From: Limanda limanda
Lineage: Eukaryota; Chordata; Actinopteri; Pleuronectiformes; Pleuronectidae
Direction of reading: 5' to 3'
Assembly (NCBI RefSeq): GCF_963576545.1
Contig: NC_083639.1
Span: 21,608,118 to 21,672,117, forward strand
Length of the DNA stretch: 64,000 nt
Positions 33,494-44,952 of the stretch are shown one piece after another. Positions within the stretch are counted from its first letter, which is position 1. Each line of letters starts with the position of its first letter. The notes beneath the pieces are model-generated. The model did not search any database, was not told where the DNA came from, and saw only the letters and a list, made by a program, of their open reading frames with translations. Position numbers and translations under genes: made by a program.

Positions 33494-36400
33494 TCACAGC
33501 TCTTCCCTGCCGTCCTGAGGGTCCGAGGCTGACGTGCCGGGTGCTTTAGCTTTTTTGGAGTCTTTCTTGGCGACAACTTTTACTGTCTTTTTCGCAGCTG
33601 GTTTTGTGTCTTTTTTGTCGGACTGCTTGGTTTGTGTTTTAACCGTCTGTTTTCCATCTGTCTTGGCTGCAGCTTTGCCTTTGACTGTCTTCTTGTCCTT
33701 CACCGGCTCTCCAGCTTTGGCCTTTGCTTTCGGAGCAGCTTTAGCTTTAGCGCCTGTTGTCGTTTTGGTGATTGGTTTCGTCCCTGATTTGTCCTTCGGC
33801 GTGTCGGCTGGTTTGTCGACCTGTGCCTCCACCTTCTGCTCGGCTGCTTTGTCGGCCTGCACCTCCACCCTCTGCTCGGCTGCTTTGTCGGCCTGCGCCT
33901 CCACCTTCTGCTCGGCTGCTTTGTCGGCCTGCGCCTCCACCTTCTGCTCGGCTAGTTTGTCGGCCTGCGCCTCCACCTTGTCCTCTGCTGGTTTGTCGTT
34001 TTGTTTTCCATCTGCTGTCTCCTGGGCAGCCTGTGCAGGAGGAGGCTCTGGTGTTGCTGGTTTTGGCTCTGAGCTGTCTGTCGCGTCCTTCTTGCTGAAC
34101 TCGGTATTCAGAGGTGTGGAAAACATCTTTAGCAAATCCTGAGCTTGGATTCTCTCCTACAGAACCATTTGAAGAAAAGCAGAACAAACAAGAACCCAGT
34201 TATTAATCAAAATACCAGAACAAGAGGCAAACACAAAAGAATAGACCATTTCTCGTGCTCATTTCCTTCAACCTTCTGCTGATATTGAGAAAGCATTACC
34301 AGAAATTGTTTACTTTATAAGCCACAACATTTCATTGCAGCAATGACCTATTGTGTTTGTTAAGTTCAATTCAAGATTCAAGGTAGTATCAAACTGTCGA
34401 AATGCAAAAGACTGATTTAGTTTACATGTGTTACATTGTGAAGGATAAATACTGGTTTTAGAGTTTAACATCAACATATCATTCATCAGCAGCCATTTCA
34501 TTTTGAAAAAAAGGAAAGCGATGAGGATGCTTTCCCAAAGGGCCGGCACTTCTCGACAAGAGACAAGAGAGGAGTGGGTTGACCTTGTTGCAACTAGGGA
34601 AATATGGATCCGTTTTGAAATCTATTTTTCTATATTCTCTTTTTAAATGGCAAAAAATTGTCCATTGTATTCTGCAACACATTATTTTGATTACTGGGTT
34701 CACAGATGTGGGTTCGTGGCAACAGTCACGTTGTCAGAATTTTATCCTAAATTTCTCACACTCAGTCTCTCTTTGGTCACAAAGTTGTAGACCAAGCCCC
34801 TGATCACTGTTGAGGAGTGACAATAATTGTACAGCATGACTGTCAACCTCCAGCCCCAAATCACAAAGTGTAGATGGGCCTTTAGTTTAAATACAGAGGC
34901 TACTTACAAAATAAAATACTTAGGGAATGTATTGGAATGTTGGGGTTAGCAGTGGGTCAGAGGAGTGGAGGGTATGGTAACATTTCTCTTTTGTCATGCA
35001 ACAAAACTATTTGTGCATGGTTGCTGTCCAGCCATGTAACATGTGGTTATTTGATTATGGCGAACAGTCGGATATCTGGTGTTGTACAAATAGAGATGTT
35101 GCATCATTTGACCTAATGTGAACTGGGCCTGTAAGCTCATTATATTTACCAAAATTCTATATTTAGATTTTGCTAATTCCACTTCTCATGCTCTTATTGG
35201 CAAATAATGTGAAAAGGATTTGTTCCATTAAGATGTAAAAGGTTTAACGAGGGCACATCTACATGTTTTGCCTCTTTAAGTTGTTAATGATCAACCAAAT
35301 TGCACAAACAATTTTTGAGGTGACGAGTCTCAAATTTCAGTTTTTGAATTTCTCTTACTGTCAATTTGAATTAGAGTTCACTGAAAAATACCAAACACAT
35401 AGATCCCAATTTTCTTACTTTACAAGTTTAGATGGACAGAGGTATTGTGTATGCTGTTGTTAAAGAATTGAACTGCAAATTGAATTGTTATTATCCTGAT
35501 GTTCGTCTGCAGAGAATGTTCGTACCTTTTCCTCGTGAGCAGGATCCAGGGTGAACCACAGCGCTACAGCACACCTCTGACCCTGCGTCACAGCTTTGAC
35601 TCCGTGGGGGTTTTCTTTCCCTGCACCGAACCCGACCACACGTCCACACTGCGGGCGCACCTCAGCCTGGGGGAGTACGAAAACAAAGAGCATGTGACAT
35701 AAAAACCAATAAAACTTTTTCTACAGCCTTAATTCACACATATTTTCAAGTATAACAATGTAATATTGTAGTGGAAATAACGGGTGAATATTTACCGTGA
35801 CAGTTTTGGCATCCAGCTCAGTGAAAATGAAGTCTCCTCCTTCAAAGTCATGGTTTAAATAAAGAATGGCGCTGCAGGGGGGGGAGACATGAGGATGTTA
35901 TGTGGGTGCTCATCATCGGGGCTGTCACAGTGTGTTTGGGTGCATGTGCTCACCTGTAGTCTCTGTGTGTGTATGCGGGAGGCTCTTTTATACACTCGTT
36001 GATCTCAGACACCAGCAGACAGTTGTCCACATGTACAGCGTGACTCAGGTCCTCACGCTCCCCCTGCTTCGCTGAATAAAAAGAGCACAGAGAAAAAAGT
36101 GAGACATTTCATAATCACACAGTGTCCTACGTCTGCCAGGAGCAAACCTGGATCCCCTTTAGTCAACGTGGATTTTATTTCCTAAAGCTGCACTTATTCG
36201 TATTTTCTACTTTCACAATTCACACTATGAAATATGCAAATTACAAAATTATATTACCCTACATTACAAAGAGTTTGCAATCACCGTGGTAAAAAAAACT
36301 GATAAAAGCTAAAGATAAAACCGTATAATCCTCTAGTCTTGTCGACCACTTTGGACTACATGCCACGTTCACATATTCACAACCACATCCATACAGGGTT

Positions 36401-37261
36401 CAGTAACTTGCCCAGGGACACTTCAGAACGCAGATAGGGAGCTACAGGAGCAAGGGTTGGAACCAATGACCTTGTGGTTAGTGTCTGACCCGTTCTACCT
36501 CCTGAGCCATAGTCGCCCCTAATGTTAACGCTACATTGCTCATGCTCAGTGTTTGCTGAATGTGTCAATGGCAAACTGTTTGTTTGACAACAACCTTCAA
36601 CACGACCTCTTCATTAGGTGATAACACCTGTTGAGTGTTGTGCTGCCCCCTAGAGGCTCTAAATCAATTAATGCAGCTTTAACTTTTTAGAATTTGAGGT
36701 TTTTAGCACCATCACAAAGCTGAGGTGGATGCATTGTGTATAATAGCAGTTCTTTTTAGCTTTGTCAAATGAGATATACATATTAAAACATAAACATGTA
36801 TTGTGAGCTCATATATTGTAAATGAACTTTAAAATACAAATACCAGGTTGTAAGCATCTGTTTTGGCAACAAAGTGCAAATCTTACAACCTGGTTTGCAG
36901 CAAGGACGTACTAACACAACAAACCTGCTGTTCTCTGAGTCAATAGTCACATGTTTTTTGTTCCAAACCGTTCACTCAGGTCTTCTACCGCAGGCTTGCT
37001 CAATATCCCAAAAATGAACTAGAAAAACTTTGGGGAAGCATCTTTCTGTTGTTTCTGTTTTTTTTTAACACCATTGCCATACTTATTTTTATACCTTTTA
37101 CTAGTTTTACCCATTTCCTGCTTTTACTTAACTTTACTTGGGTCGGTGGTGCATGGCTGAAGAGAACTAGGACATTTCTCATGTCGTGAGGAAAGATCTA
37201 ACAAAAGTGACTCATCATTTTAAGAATAAACCAACACACACACACAAATACACACACACAA

Positions 37262-37304
<43 letters not shown>

Positions 37305-40300
37305 AACGCACACAGAGCAGCAGCATACAGTGTTATGACTGTCTCACTCACCGTCAATGGCTGAGCGACAGACCAAGTGGGAATAGGCGAAATAGAGCGA
37401 AGTGTCAAGTTGGAAGTACGACTCCAGTACCTTCCTCACTTTCTCACTGAGGTCGAAGAAGAGACGAGCACTCTTCAGCGGAACCTTCCCCTCCTGTCCG
37501 AGCTGCGGGAGGCAAAGAGGAAACCAACGCTTTTTAATTTCCCTTCGTTCATGAAAAGCTGCACTCACTGACGTGCAGAAAGTCTGTTTTTTAATAACGT
37601 CAGGTTGTGTTTAATGCTTCAGCAGCAGCAGAGCTACCGACCTTGACAGCGTTCAGAACGGTGACTCCCTGAAACATCTCACTGGGGGAGTGGGGGGAGG
37701 TGCTCCCCCTGGAGCCATCACCTTTCAGAGCAGCTGCCTGGAAAATATTCAATATTCAACACTCATAGAATGATGGGCTGACAAACACAATGGAAAACAC
37801 ACTTATGTTGAAAACATCCAGTTACTCATGAAAATACAATAAAAACATATTTTTACCTTGATGCTTCAGAATGATGCAACAATGCAACACACACACCAGG
37901 TGCAACAGTGCTTACTGCAAACTAGTATTTTGTGTATTTTCTTTATCATTATATAATGTTTTTATATGTCTGCAGTGTTGTATGTTGTCCTGTCGGTCAT
38001 GTTACTACTTTGGTTGTAATCGGCTGTAAGGTCACCTCAGCTCAGTGAGACGTGAGCGACTTCATTCTAACGATAACTCACGTTGGAAAGGCGCTGCAGC
38101 TCCTTGCACTCGTCGTCACTGATCACTCCATCCAGAAGCACCCGCTGTGTGCCGTTCAGCTGGTTGGACGTCATGGTTAACTTGATGCCATCGGACAACA
38201 GAGCGCCATCTAGAGGAGGTAGGGTCACAGGCAAGGGTCAAACACACAACACAAGTCACGCATGGTAGAAACTTCTGGCTGCAGGGGAGAAGTTAAAAAT
38301 TCAGATATAATTTGGTGGTTGACCTTCCTCCGGAACGATGATCTTGCTCATATCTGAAGAATCCTTCTTCTTCTCCTCCACCATAGTCTCAATCTCCTTC
38401 ATCAGGTTTCCTATTTCCTCTGTGATCCTCGCCGCCGTCTCTTTGTCAGACCTGCGACACACAAGGGGAGAGAACAAATATGACATCACACTGACTGCAA
38501 AATTACAGCTGATCCACATCCATGTGTTTCTGTCTTAAATCTTACTTTTGCTTGTCTCTCAGTTTCTTAGGCATGACTTCTTCAGGTGTCCATGAGTCCT
38601 AAACACAGAGGAAAAAAACAAATTAATTGATTAATGTCCAATATCACAGTTCAGCACAGCATGAAATTAGTGACATTGATGAACTCACTCACTGGATCTA
38701 CAAAGGTGATCCCAAATGCTTCATATCCAAAGTAGAGCAGCTCTTTCTCCAGTAAGGAATTCTGAATGTACTGTTTCGCCACCTGAGGAAAAAAATCAAT
38801 TGGACTATGAATACATCTATTGAAAACTACCACAGAACACCAATGTATATTAATTAGATATCATTTTGCCAAAGAAACTTTTGTCTACGGTTATCATGTA
38901 CTTAGAGAAAAGAGCTTAAGGATAAGCAATGGAGAGATGGGAGGAATAAAGAGGACAGAGAGAAGGAGAAGTCTTACTCATATTATAAACAATGGATCAT
39001 TTTCTCTTTGAGTATCCCCAGTGACTGTATGTAAAGATTGATGATGCCCCTTTCCCCAGCATTGTACAAAAGTGAAACCAAAATATTATTAATACGGAAG
39101 CTGCCATCTTGTTCTAGTGATGTCATTTGGAGCCAGAGTTTGCACTTGTGGTGTAGAACTGCAGTATAGTCCTGCCGATACACACATTACCAATCATTAG
39201 TCTGTGTCAGCTGTCAGTTGTGATGGATCAGCCTGTTTTTATATCATCAATAACAAATTAAAACCAAATTTATCAGAAACATTAACACTTTAGCATACAT
39301 TGATGTGATAGGATGTACCTAAACAGACACTAGGGGGCGATCAAGAATATTTTGCTTTACTTTTAGGAGCTGTCGTGCTGCCATCTTTATACAGTTATTG
39401 TTTGTCCCAGTAGCCATCAAAATGTGACAGTAAGCCAGCATGCACAGCGCCAAGACTTTGACACTGAGAGAACCAAATTTAATTAGCTGTCATGCCTTTA
39501 TGTTTACCCCTGTATGACGTGTCAAAATATCTTCTTAGGGTATCAATCAAATTAATCAATCAAATTTGATTTGTATAGCCCAAACTAACTAATCACATTT
39601 GTGTCATTGGAATTTAAAAAAAGAAACTATGCAAAGAGGGAATTACCGAATGCCTTGGATAGAAGCTCAAATATTTTGACAATGAAAACAATAATATGTC
39701 TTAACCTAAACATTGTCAGGGATTGAAGTAAAAAATTAAAAGTTAACCATCGTCAGGGGGCAATATCAAGTAGATGACAACACTCAAGAAACTTCAGAGA
39801 ATAATTATATCACTTATGATGCATACAAACATAGCTTTGAGCTTACAACTACACTCTATGTCACTGCTGGGGTATAGAATGATTCTCAGTCACATTAGAA
39901 TTTGTTGTCAGTCTGGTTGTTTGGGGGTTGGGGTTCATCCTGCACATCATTTGTCATTGACACCCTCCGAGTGTCTCTGTTCCAAACCTGGGAGTGAGGC
40001 TGTAAAAGCCAGAATCTCAGCACCCTCAGAAATGATCACTAAGTCATTAGTATTTCATCAGCAGTCCTATTAAGCTAATATAAATACTGTAAAACATGGA
40101 CATTTAGTGCCTGTAGGTTGTAAGAAATCTTGGTTATTGCTACTTAAAAAGGAGAAGCAAATGTTTATGTGCTTTAGATTCCTATCAGTGCTTTTTAATG
40201 TCTCTTCAGTGCCCTTGAGTACATTTGAGAGCTAATGGAGGCCATTATTCTTCCTGCACATGTTGTGCAGGGCTAATTTGCTCCTGATCAGTATGGACCA

Positions 40301-43300
40301 AGATAACACACTCTCATAGCACACTGCGGAGGAGGAGGAGGAGGAGGAAGAGGAAGAGGCGGAGGAGGAAAGCCTCTGCTCAATATAATGTTACGTTAGA
40401 GCTACCGTACCTGTCTGGCTGTTATGGTTACTGCCTTTTCCTCGCCCACCACAACAGAGTAGTAAGCCAGGTTCTGGTTCATCACCACATCGTTGGGATG
40501 GAACAACAGGAAGGTCCTGGCACACTCTATGGCCTTCTCATACTTCTCACCTGGAGACAGGAGCAGGAGTTATTCTACAGAAGTGCCATAGGTTTTTTGC
40601 TTAATTGAAAAAAAAAAACATTACAAAAGAACAAATATTGGGTTTGTAAATACAAGGAAGCACTTGGCTGTGTAAAGGGGCACCCCGCTGATTTCACATG
40701 TCAAGATGAGTTAACTCACCACATTAGTATTACTCAGCGAGGGAGAGCAGTTGCACATTTCTGCTTTTTCTTCCCATGTTAAAAGGCCAGGAGGTCATAT
40801 AGCAAATATGCAAATACACGCCATCTCGGCACATTCAGTAAAGTGGTCAATCTCTGCTGATGATTTCCACTTCACATCACATTCAATGTCACTAGATGAA
40901 GCCTGATGAGGAGTAAGGTGTGACACCACTCACTGTTGTAGTAGGAGAACTGCAGGTAGTTGTATTGAGAGGCGAGGAAGTCCTCAAAGGGCTTGTCCCT
41001 GCCAGCTGTAGAGGCCAGCTCCACAGAGCAGTGCTGCTTACAGCTCAGTACCTGCATGTAGTGGTCTGACACACACACACACACACACACATCCACATTA
41101 ACACAAAGACAAATGAGTTTCAAAGAATCAGCTTTCATACCAAATGATTTCTGCACAAAGATGCATTAAAGATGTACTCACCCGTCATGGTCTGGAACAG
41201 GTCGGCGCTGTACTCCATGTAGTTGTATCCGTCGTAGTCGTAGGCTCCTTCGCACAGAGCTCTGCACTCCTGATCGGCTGTGAAGTACTCGTCTAGGCCC
41301 CCTTCGAAGTTTTCAGCCGCCAGACCGAAAGAGTCGTGGCTGTAGAAACTCTTCCCATCCAGGAACTTGGCCTGAGGAGAAAACGTGTGTTTTACGAGAT
41401 TTTAAAAGTTTTTATTTAACAGTCAGAATTTGTTATTTCATTTTTACTCAGAAAAAGGTGCACTTTTCTGACCGAGTTCTCTTTGACATGTGATTCACTC
41501 TGACGGCGGTAATCACACAAAAGGTTGTTGTCTGGGTTTTGTTTTTATTTAAGAGTAAGAGCATGAACTCTATTCTCTATTTCTTTACAGCCATTATTCC
41601 CCCAGGCTGAGATCTCCATCAAACTATCTGACAGTTCTCTGTAGTTGCAGCAACCAGAGGTCTATGTATACATTTTAAATAGATCACAACATGTCAACGT
41701 ATTTCTGAGATTAAATGGACAAAAAAATATAAAAATAAATGTGTGAGACAAGAAGCCCACCCTGTACAGGAGGTTGAGAGGCCAAAACAGCCATAGGAGT
41801 CATTAGAGAAGGAGTTTGCTCTCACCATGTATGGTCTGGCCTCCAGATCTTTGAAGTCCTCCGGCTGTACTCCTGCCATCATCCTGTAGTACTCCAGGTT
41901 CTGTCTCATCTCCATGTGGTCCGGGTTGGCCAGGAAGAAGGTGTGGGCTGCTGCTACTGCCTTGTCAAGCTTATTGATCTGAAAAAAACCCACAATTGTC
42001 CATCACATCCTCTCTGACTGCAACTTTGTGAAAAAACTGGAAAAGAGACCTTCAGTATCTTATAAATATTTCTAAAGTGTCCACTTCTAATTGCCTCTCA
42101 AACCGACTGCTGATGGCGGTTATAATAGAAACACTATGGCTATGACCCTATTTGTGACCACAACAGATTTTCAGTCGACATTGATTATTATCACGATAAA
42201 TGTCAAATAAGACAGAATTTATTTTCTCCTGAGTGAATGTCGGAGAATCCAGACCGATATTAGACAGCTAGACACGCTTAGAGAACATTCAACACAATAA
42301 CTGTGACAGGGCTTATGCATAAGCATCCTGACACCTTTTATTTAATATTATGTATTTATATTTTTATATCACATTTATTACACTATTTATACTCTATTAT
42401 TTATACATACAATATTGATGAACTGTTGTTATATTGCTACTTAAGAACATTAAATCTCCATAACTGTTATTGTTTTATCTCCCAGCTCTAAGAAATAACC
42501 AAAGACTTTATCAGAGATTAAACACATTAGATTCTGCAGCAGCTTTTTTCTTTAATGTTGCTGCTTTCAAGTTCTGTCTGAGAGTCTGTTTTTCCCAGTG
42601 TAGATATAATAATCAACGGAAAACTGTGATTTTAAAAGCTGCAGGGAGAAGTTAAAGTTAAATCTTATGATCATTTGTGTCTCAGAAGTCAAAGTGAACA
42701 ACTTTTCTCCTTACTCTACAGACACTCTATTGTGCCAACAAAGCATTGCTGCTGTGAGATTATACGGAGCATTTGAAAGCATCTTAGGCCTTTAAAAACC
42801 GCTGGATCTCCACAGTCTACGTCCCCACGTCAGACTGCTCAGAAGGAGACTCCACCTTGAGACGTGGCACGGCAGTCTGGGTGCTGGGGGGGTTGGGGTA
42901 CTTACAGTATCCAGCTCCGACTCAAAGTTTGAATGAGACCTACAATGAGTTTCTGATTCCCTGCATCTTTACTGTGCAGATGCACAAAACAAACCAGGTC
43001 CTTACTACTGTAGCTCTCCTACCTTGAAATAAGCGACTTGGAGGTAATTGTAGGGAGTCCTCTTCTTAAACTCCAGCTTCACTTCTTCACTGACGAGGTG
43101 GAAAGTGCGAGAGCCGAGCTTCTCCCCCTCGCAGGAGTTCACACAGTCCGCCCGCTTCAGGATCTTCTGGAAGAAGCCCAGGTCGGCCACGGAGCCGGCC
43201 CCGGGCACGGAGACCTCCAGGCCGGCCGCGGGCTCGCCGAACGCGGTGTTGTTGGCGCAGCTGAGGCGGCACTGGACCTTCACGTTGCGGACCGTAGCCT

Positions 43301-43484
43301 TGTTCCGGATCGCCTTCTCCATGTTCAGGATGACCGTCAGCCAGTCCCCCTTGTTGTAGGCGTCCACGGCCGTGTCGAAGAGGATATCGTACGGCTCCAG
43401 AACCCAGGGGCTGCCCGGGTTGTTGTCCGGTGTGCACAGAGGCAGGAGAAGGCTCAGGAACATGAGGGAGTAGCGGAGCTCCAT
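33494..43484 (-). CDS. p3h1: Prolyl 3-hydroxylase 1 (leprecan), with expanded C-terminal tail
   Basis: Fifteen coding exons, all GT-AG and in frame: 43484-43023, 41978-41826, 41371-41182, 41065-40934, 40550-40411, 38782-38693, 38598-38546, 38451-38324, 38209-38082, 37737-37642, 37502-37352, 36071-35954, 35871-35796, 35666-35526, 34156-33494; 906 aa. The enzyme hydroxylates proline at C3 in fibrillar procollagen in the ER, in a complex with CRTAP and cyclophilin B (family knowledge). A signal peptide (residues 1 to about 18) is followed by the leprecan N-domain with CxxxC motifs at 72-76 and 114-118, then CRALC and CKQHC. The dioxygenase domain has iron ligands H588, D590, H660 and 2-oxoglutarate-binding R670. 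The end is REEL, an ER-retrieval-like signal. Exon 15 adds a Lys/Ala-rich tail, so the protein is about 170 aa longer than human P3H1. An in-frame Met at 43646 was rejected because it hides the signal peptide. Confidence 0.95.
33811..33990 (-). repeat. 36-bp coding minisatellite, five units, in p3h1 exon 15
   Basis: Five head-to-tail 36-bp units, exactly 180 bp, encode a 12-residue repeat of the form EQKVEAQADKAA. Differences between units are few, such as EDK for EQK in the first, QRVEV in the fourth and QVDKPA in the fifth. The frame is kept because 36 is a multiple of three. The surrounding tail is rich in Lys, Ala, Thr and Gln. Confidence 0.95.
36385..36522 (-). mobile_element. tRNA-derived SINE in p3h1 intron 11
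   Basis: Read on the minus strand it opens 'ggggcgactatggctcaggaggtagaacgggtc', with a B-box-like 'ggttccaaccc', then 'tctgaagtgtccctgggcaagttactgaaccc'. This is the tRNA-like head and body of a fish SINE, in the same orientation as the host gene. It lies between exons 11 and 12. Confidence 0.75.
37231..37313. repeat. (CA)n microsatellite in p3h1 intron 11
   Basis: CA run broken by two AAATACA interruptions and followed by CGCACACAAACGCACAC. It lies about 40 bp from exon 11 on its downstream side. Confidence 0.95.
38985..39400. repeat. Probable dispersed repeat in p3h1 intron 5
   Basis: The wording 'gtatccccagtgactgtatgtaaagattgatgatgcccctttccc' and 'gctgccatcttgttctagtgatgtcatttggagccagag' reminds me of a common fish repeat. 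The rest of intron 5 (38783-40410) shows only a short ATCAA repeat piece near 39540-39600 and a GAG-rich run (40327-40372). Confidence 0.4.
40327..40372. repeat. (GGA)n purine-rich run
   Basis: GAGGAG repeats with AAGAGG interruptions in p3h1 intron 5, about 40 bp beyond the donor of exon 5. In the transcript sense it is CTC/TCC-rich. Confidence 0.9.
41069..41090 (-). promoter_or_regulatory. (GT)11 tract at the p3h1 exon 4 splice acceptor
   Basis: On the coding strand, exon 4 (41065 downwards) is preceded by (GT)11, then C, then AG. No ordinary polypyrimidine tract lies between a branch point and this AG. UG repeats in RNA are bound by TDP-43 and CELF proteins (known biology); an effect here is inference. 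Confidence 0.75.
41979..43022. other. p3h1 intron 1
   Basis: 1.04 kb, AT-rich, no repeat or exon recognised. Confidence 0.5.
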
Positions 43485-43989
43485 GATGCTGGAGAGGCTC
43501 AGCTCAGCAGCGGACAGACAGGACCCGGAGCCCGGTGCAGAGAGGGGGACAGACTCACTGCTTGCTCCGGCTGGAAGTGGTCTGGAGGTGGGGTTTGATC
43601 TCCAGGAACACCCCCTCAGCCCCCCCACTAAGTGTAACACTGCCACATGAAACAGTCAGGAGTTTGTATTTTCCAAAACTAATCTAAGTGTGACATTTGA
43701 TTTAAAAAATGATGTGAAACATTTTAAAGGTGGGAATTATAGCAATGCTTTAACTGTAAAGCGAATAATTCCGTCTGGTAAATCCCACATTCCTAAATGT
43801 ATGACAAACAGTAACCCTAATTTCACAGGAGTTTTATAAGACTATATCCAACTAATAGACACTTAAAAGAGTAACACAACTCTCCAAATATATAATGACA
43901 TTTTCAATTAACAATTAGAAACTGTTTCCCACTCTTTCTTTTCTTTATTTCCTTATATTCTGTAAAGATATATATTTAGATGTATATAT

Positions 43990-44215
43990 TTTATTTTCTA
44001 TTTTAAATGTTTGATATTCTATTACATTGTTATTCTATTTTATTCTTTTTTTTATTCTATTTTATACTATTTCTATTTTTATTTTATTTTTTGGGGTTGA
44101 AATTACTGAGCATTGCTTAAAGAGAGTGTGTGACCCAAGAATTTCATTGACAGTGACTACTTCATGTTATCTCTGTTCATTTGACAATAAAATCTTGAAT
44201 GGGACTTGAATTGAA
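43990..44215 (+). repeat. LINE-like 3' tail
   Basis: A T-rich stretch is followed by 'cccaagaatttcattgacagtgac' and 'ttgacaataaaatcttgaa', the general form of a fish L2-type LINE 3' end with its A-rich finish. It is related in pattern to 2385-2482. Confidence 0.5.
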
Positions 44216-44896
44216 TGGGACATCATATTTTGACATGTGGTATGTATGTACTGAGTTATTTTTTGTAACATCTTTTATCTATGTGTCTGTTTATACTGTA
44301 TTGTAAGGTTATTTCTGTGTGGAGCACATGAAATGTTTGTGTACAAGTTGTAGACAGTCAAAGTGAGGACTGACCTTAATTGTCTACATGAAATTTTAAA
44401 TTCAATCAAATTCAAATACACATCTCCTCAAATGCAGGGAAGTCATCACGATCAGTGCCATCATCTTTACCATCACTTCCTCCATACCAAGCTGTTGTTG
44501 TTGCCGTCTGCCAAATTGATTCCGCATAGACTGTACATACGGACTCCCAGATACAAGAAAGCTGTAGGTGAGATAAGGTCATTGATGATAAAACTAGATT
44601 GTAATAAATGATTTGTGACAGGGTGGTCTGATCATTTTAGTCCACAGAGCCGATGATGACACCAGCTTTGAACAGTTTTTTCTAAACTATTCACTCAGTT
44701 TGTTCACCACATATATCAACCTCAGGGCTGCTCAAAATACCTTGCATGGGTTTAACATGGAAGAGACACAAACCTGTTAGAACCTGCATGCTATAATTTT
44801 CATGGCTTTCCCTTGCAAATAGACATAGTTAGCAAAATAGCACAGGCACAATCTGTTCTTGCTTTCAAACGCTCAAAGTCTACAAACACAACAGGG

Positions 44897-44952
44897 TTAT
44901 TATTATTATTATTATTAGTAGTATTGTTATTATTATTAGTATTATTATTAAT
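44897..44952. repeat. (ATT)n microsatellite
   Basis: TTA/ATT trinucleotide run with AGTAGTATTG interruptions. Confidence 0.9.

Noticed and set aside
33534..34142. 202-aa plus-strand open frame antisense to p3h1 exon 15
   Set aside because: It is the shadow of the 36-bp coding repeat and Lys/Ala-rich exon: Ala/Cys/Ser/Leu-rich low complexity, no family likeness, while the opposite strand continues p3h1 in frame.
43038..43598. 186-aa plus-strand open frame opposite p3h1 exon 1
   Set aside because: Antisense shadow of a GC-rich first exon with the P3H1 signal peptide and CxxxC motifs on the other strand.
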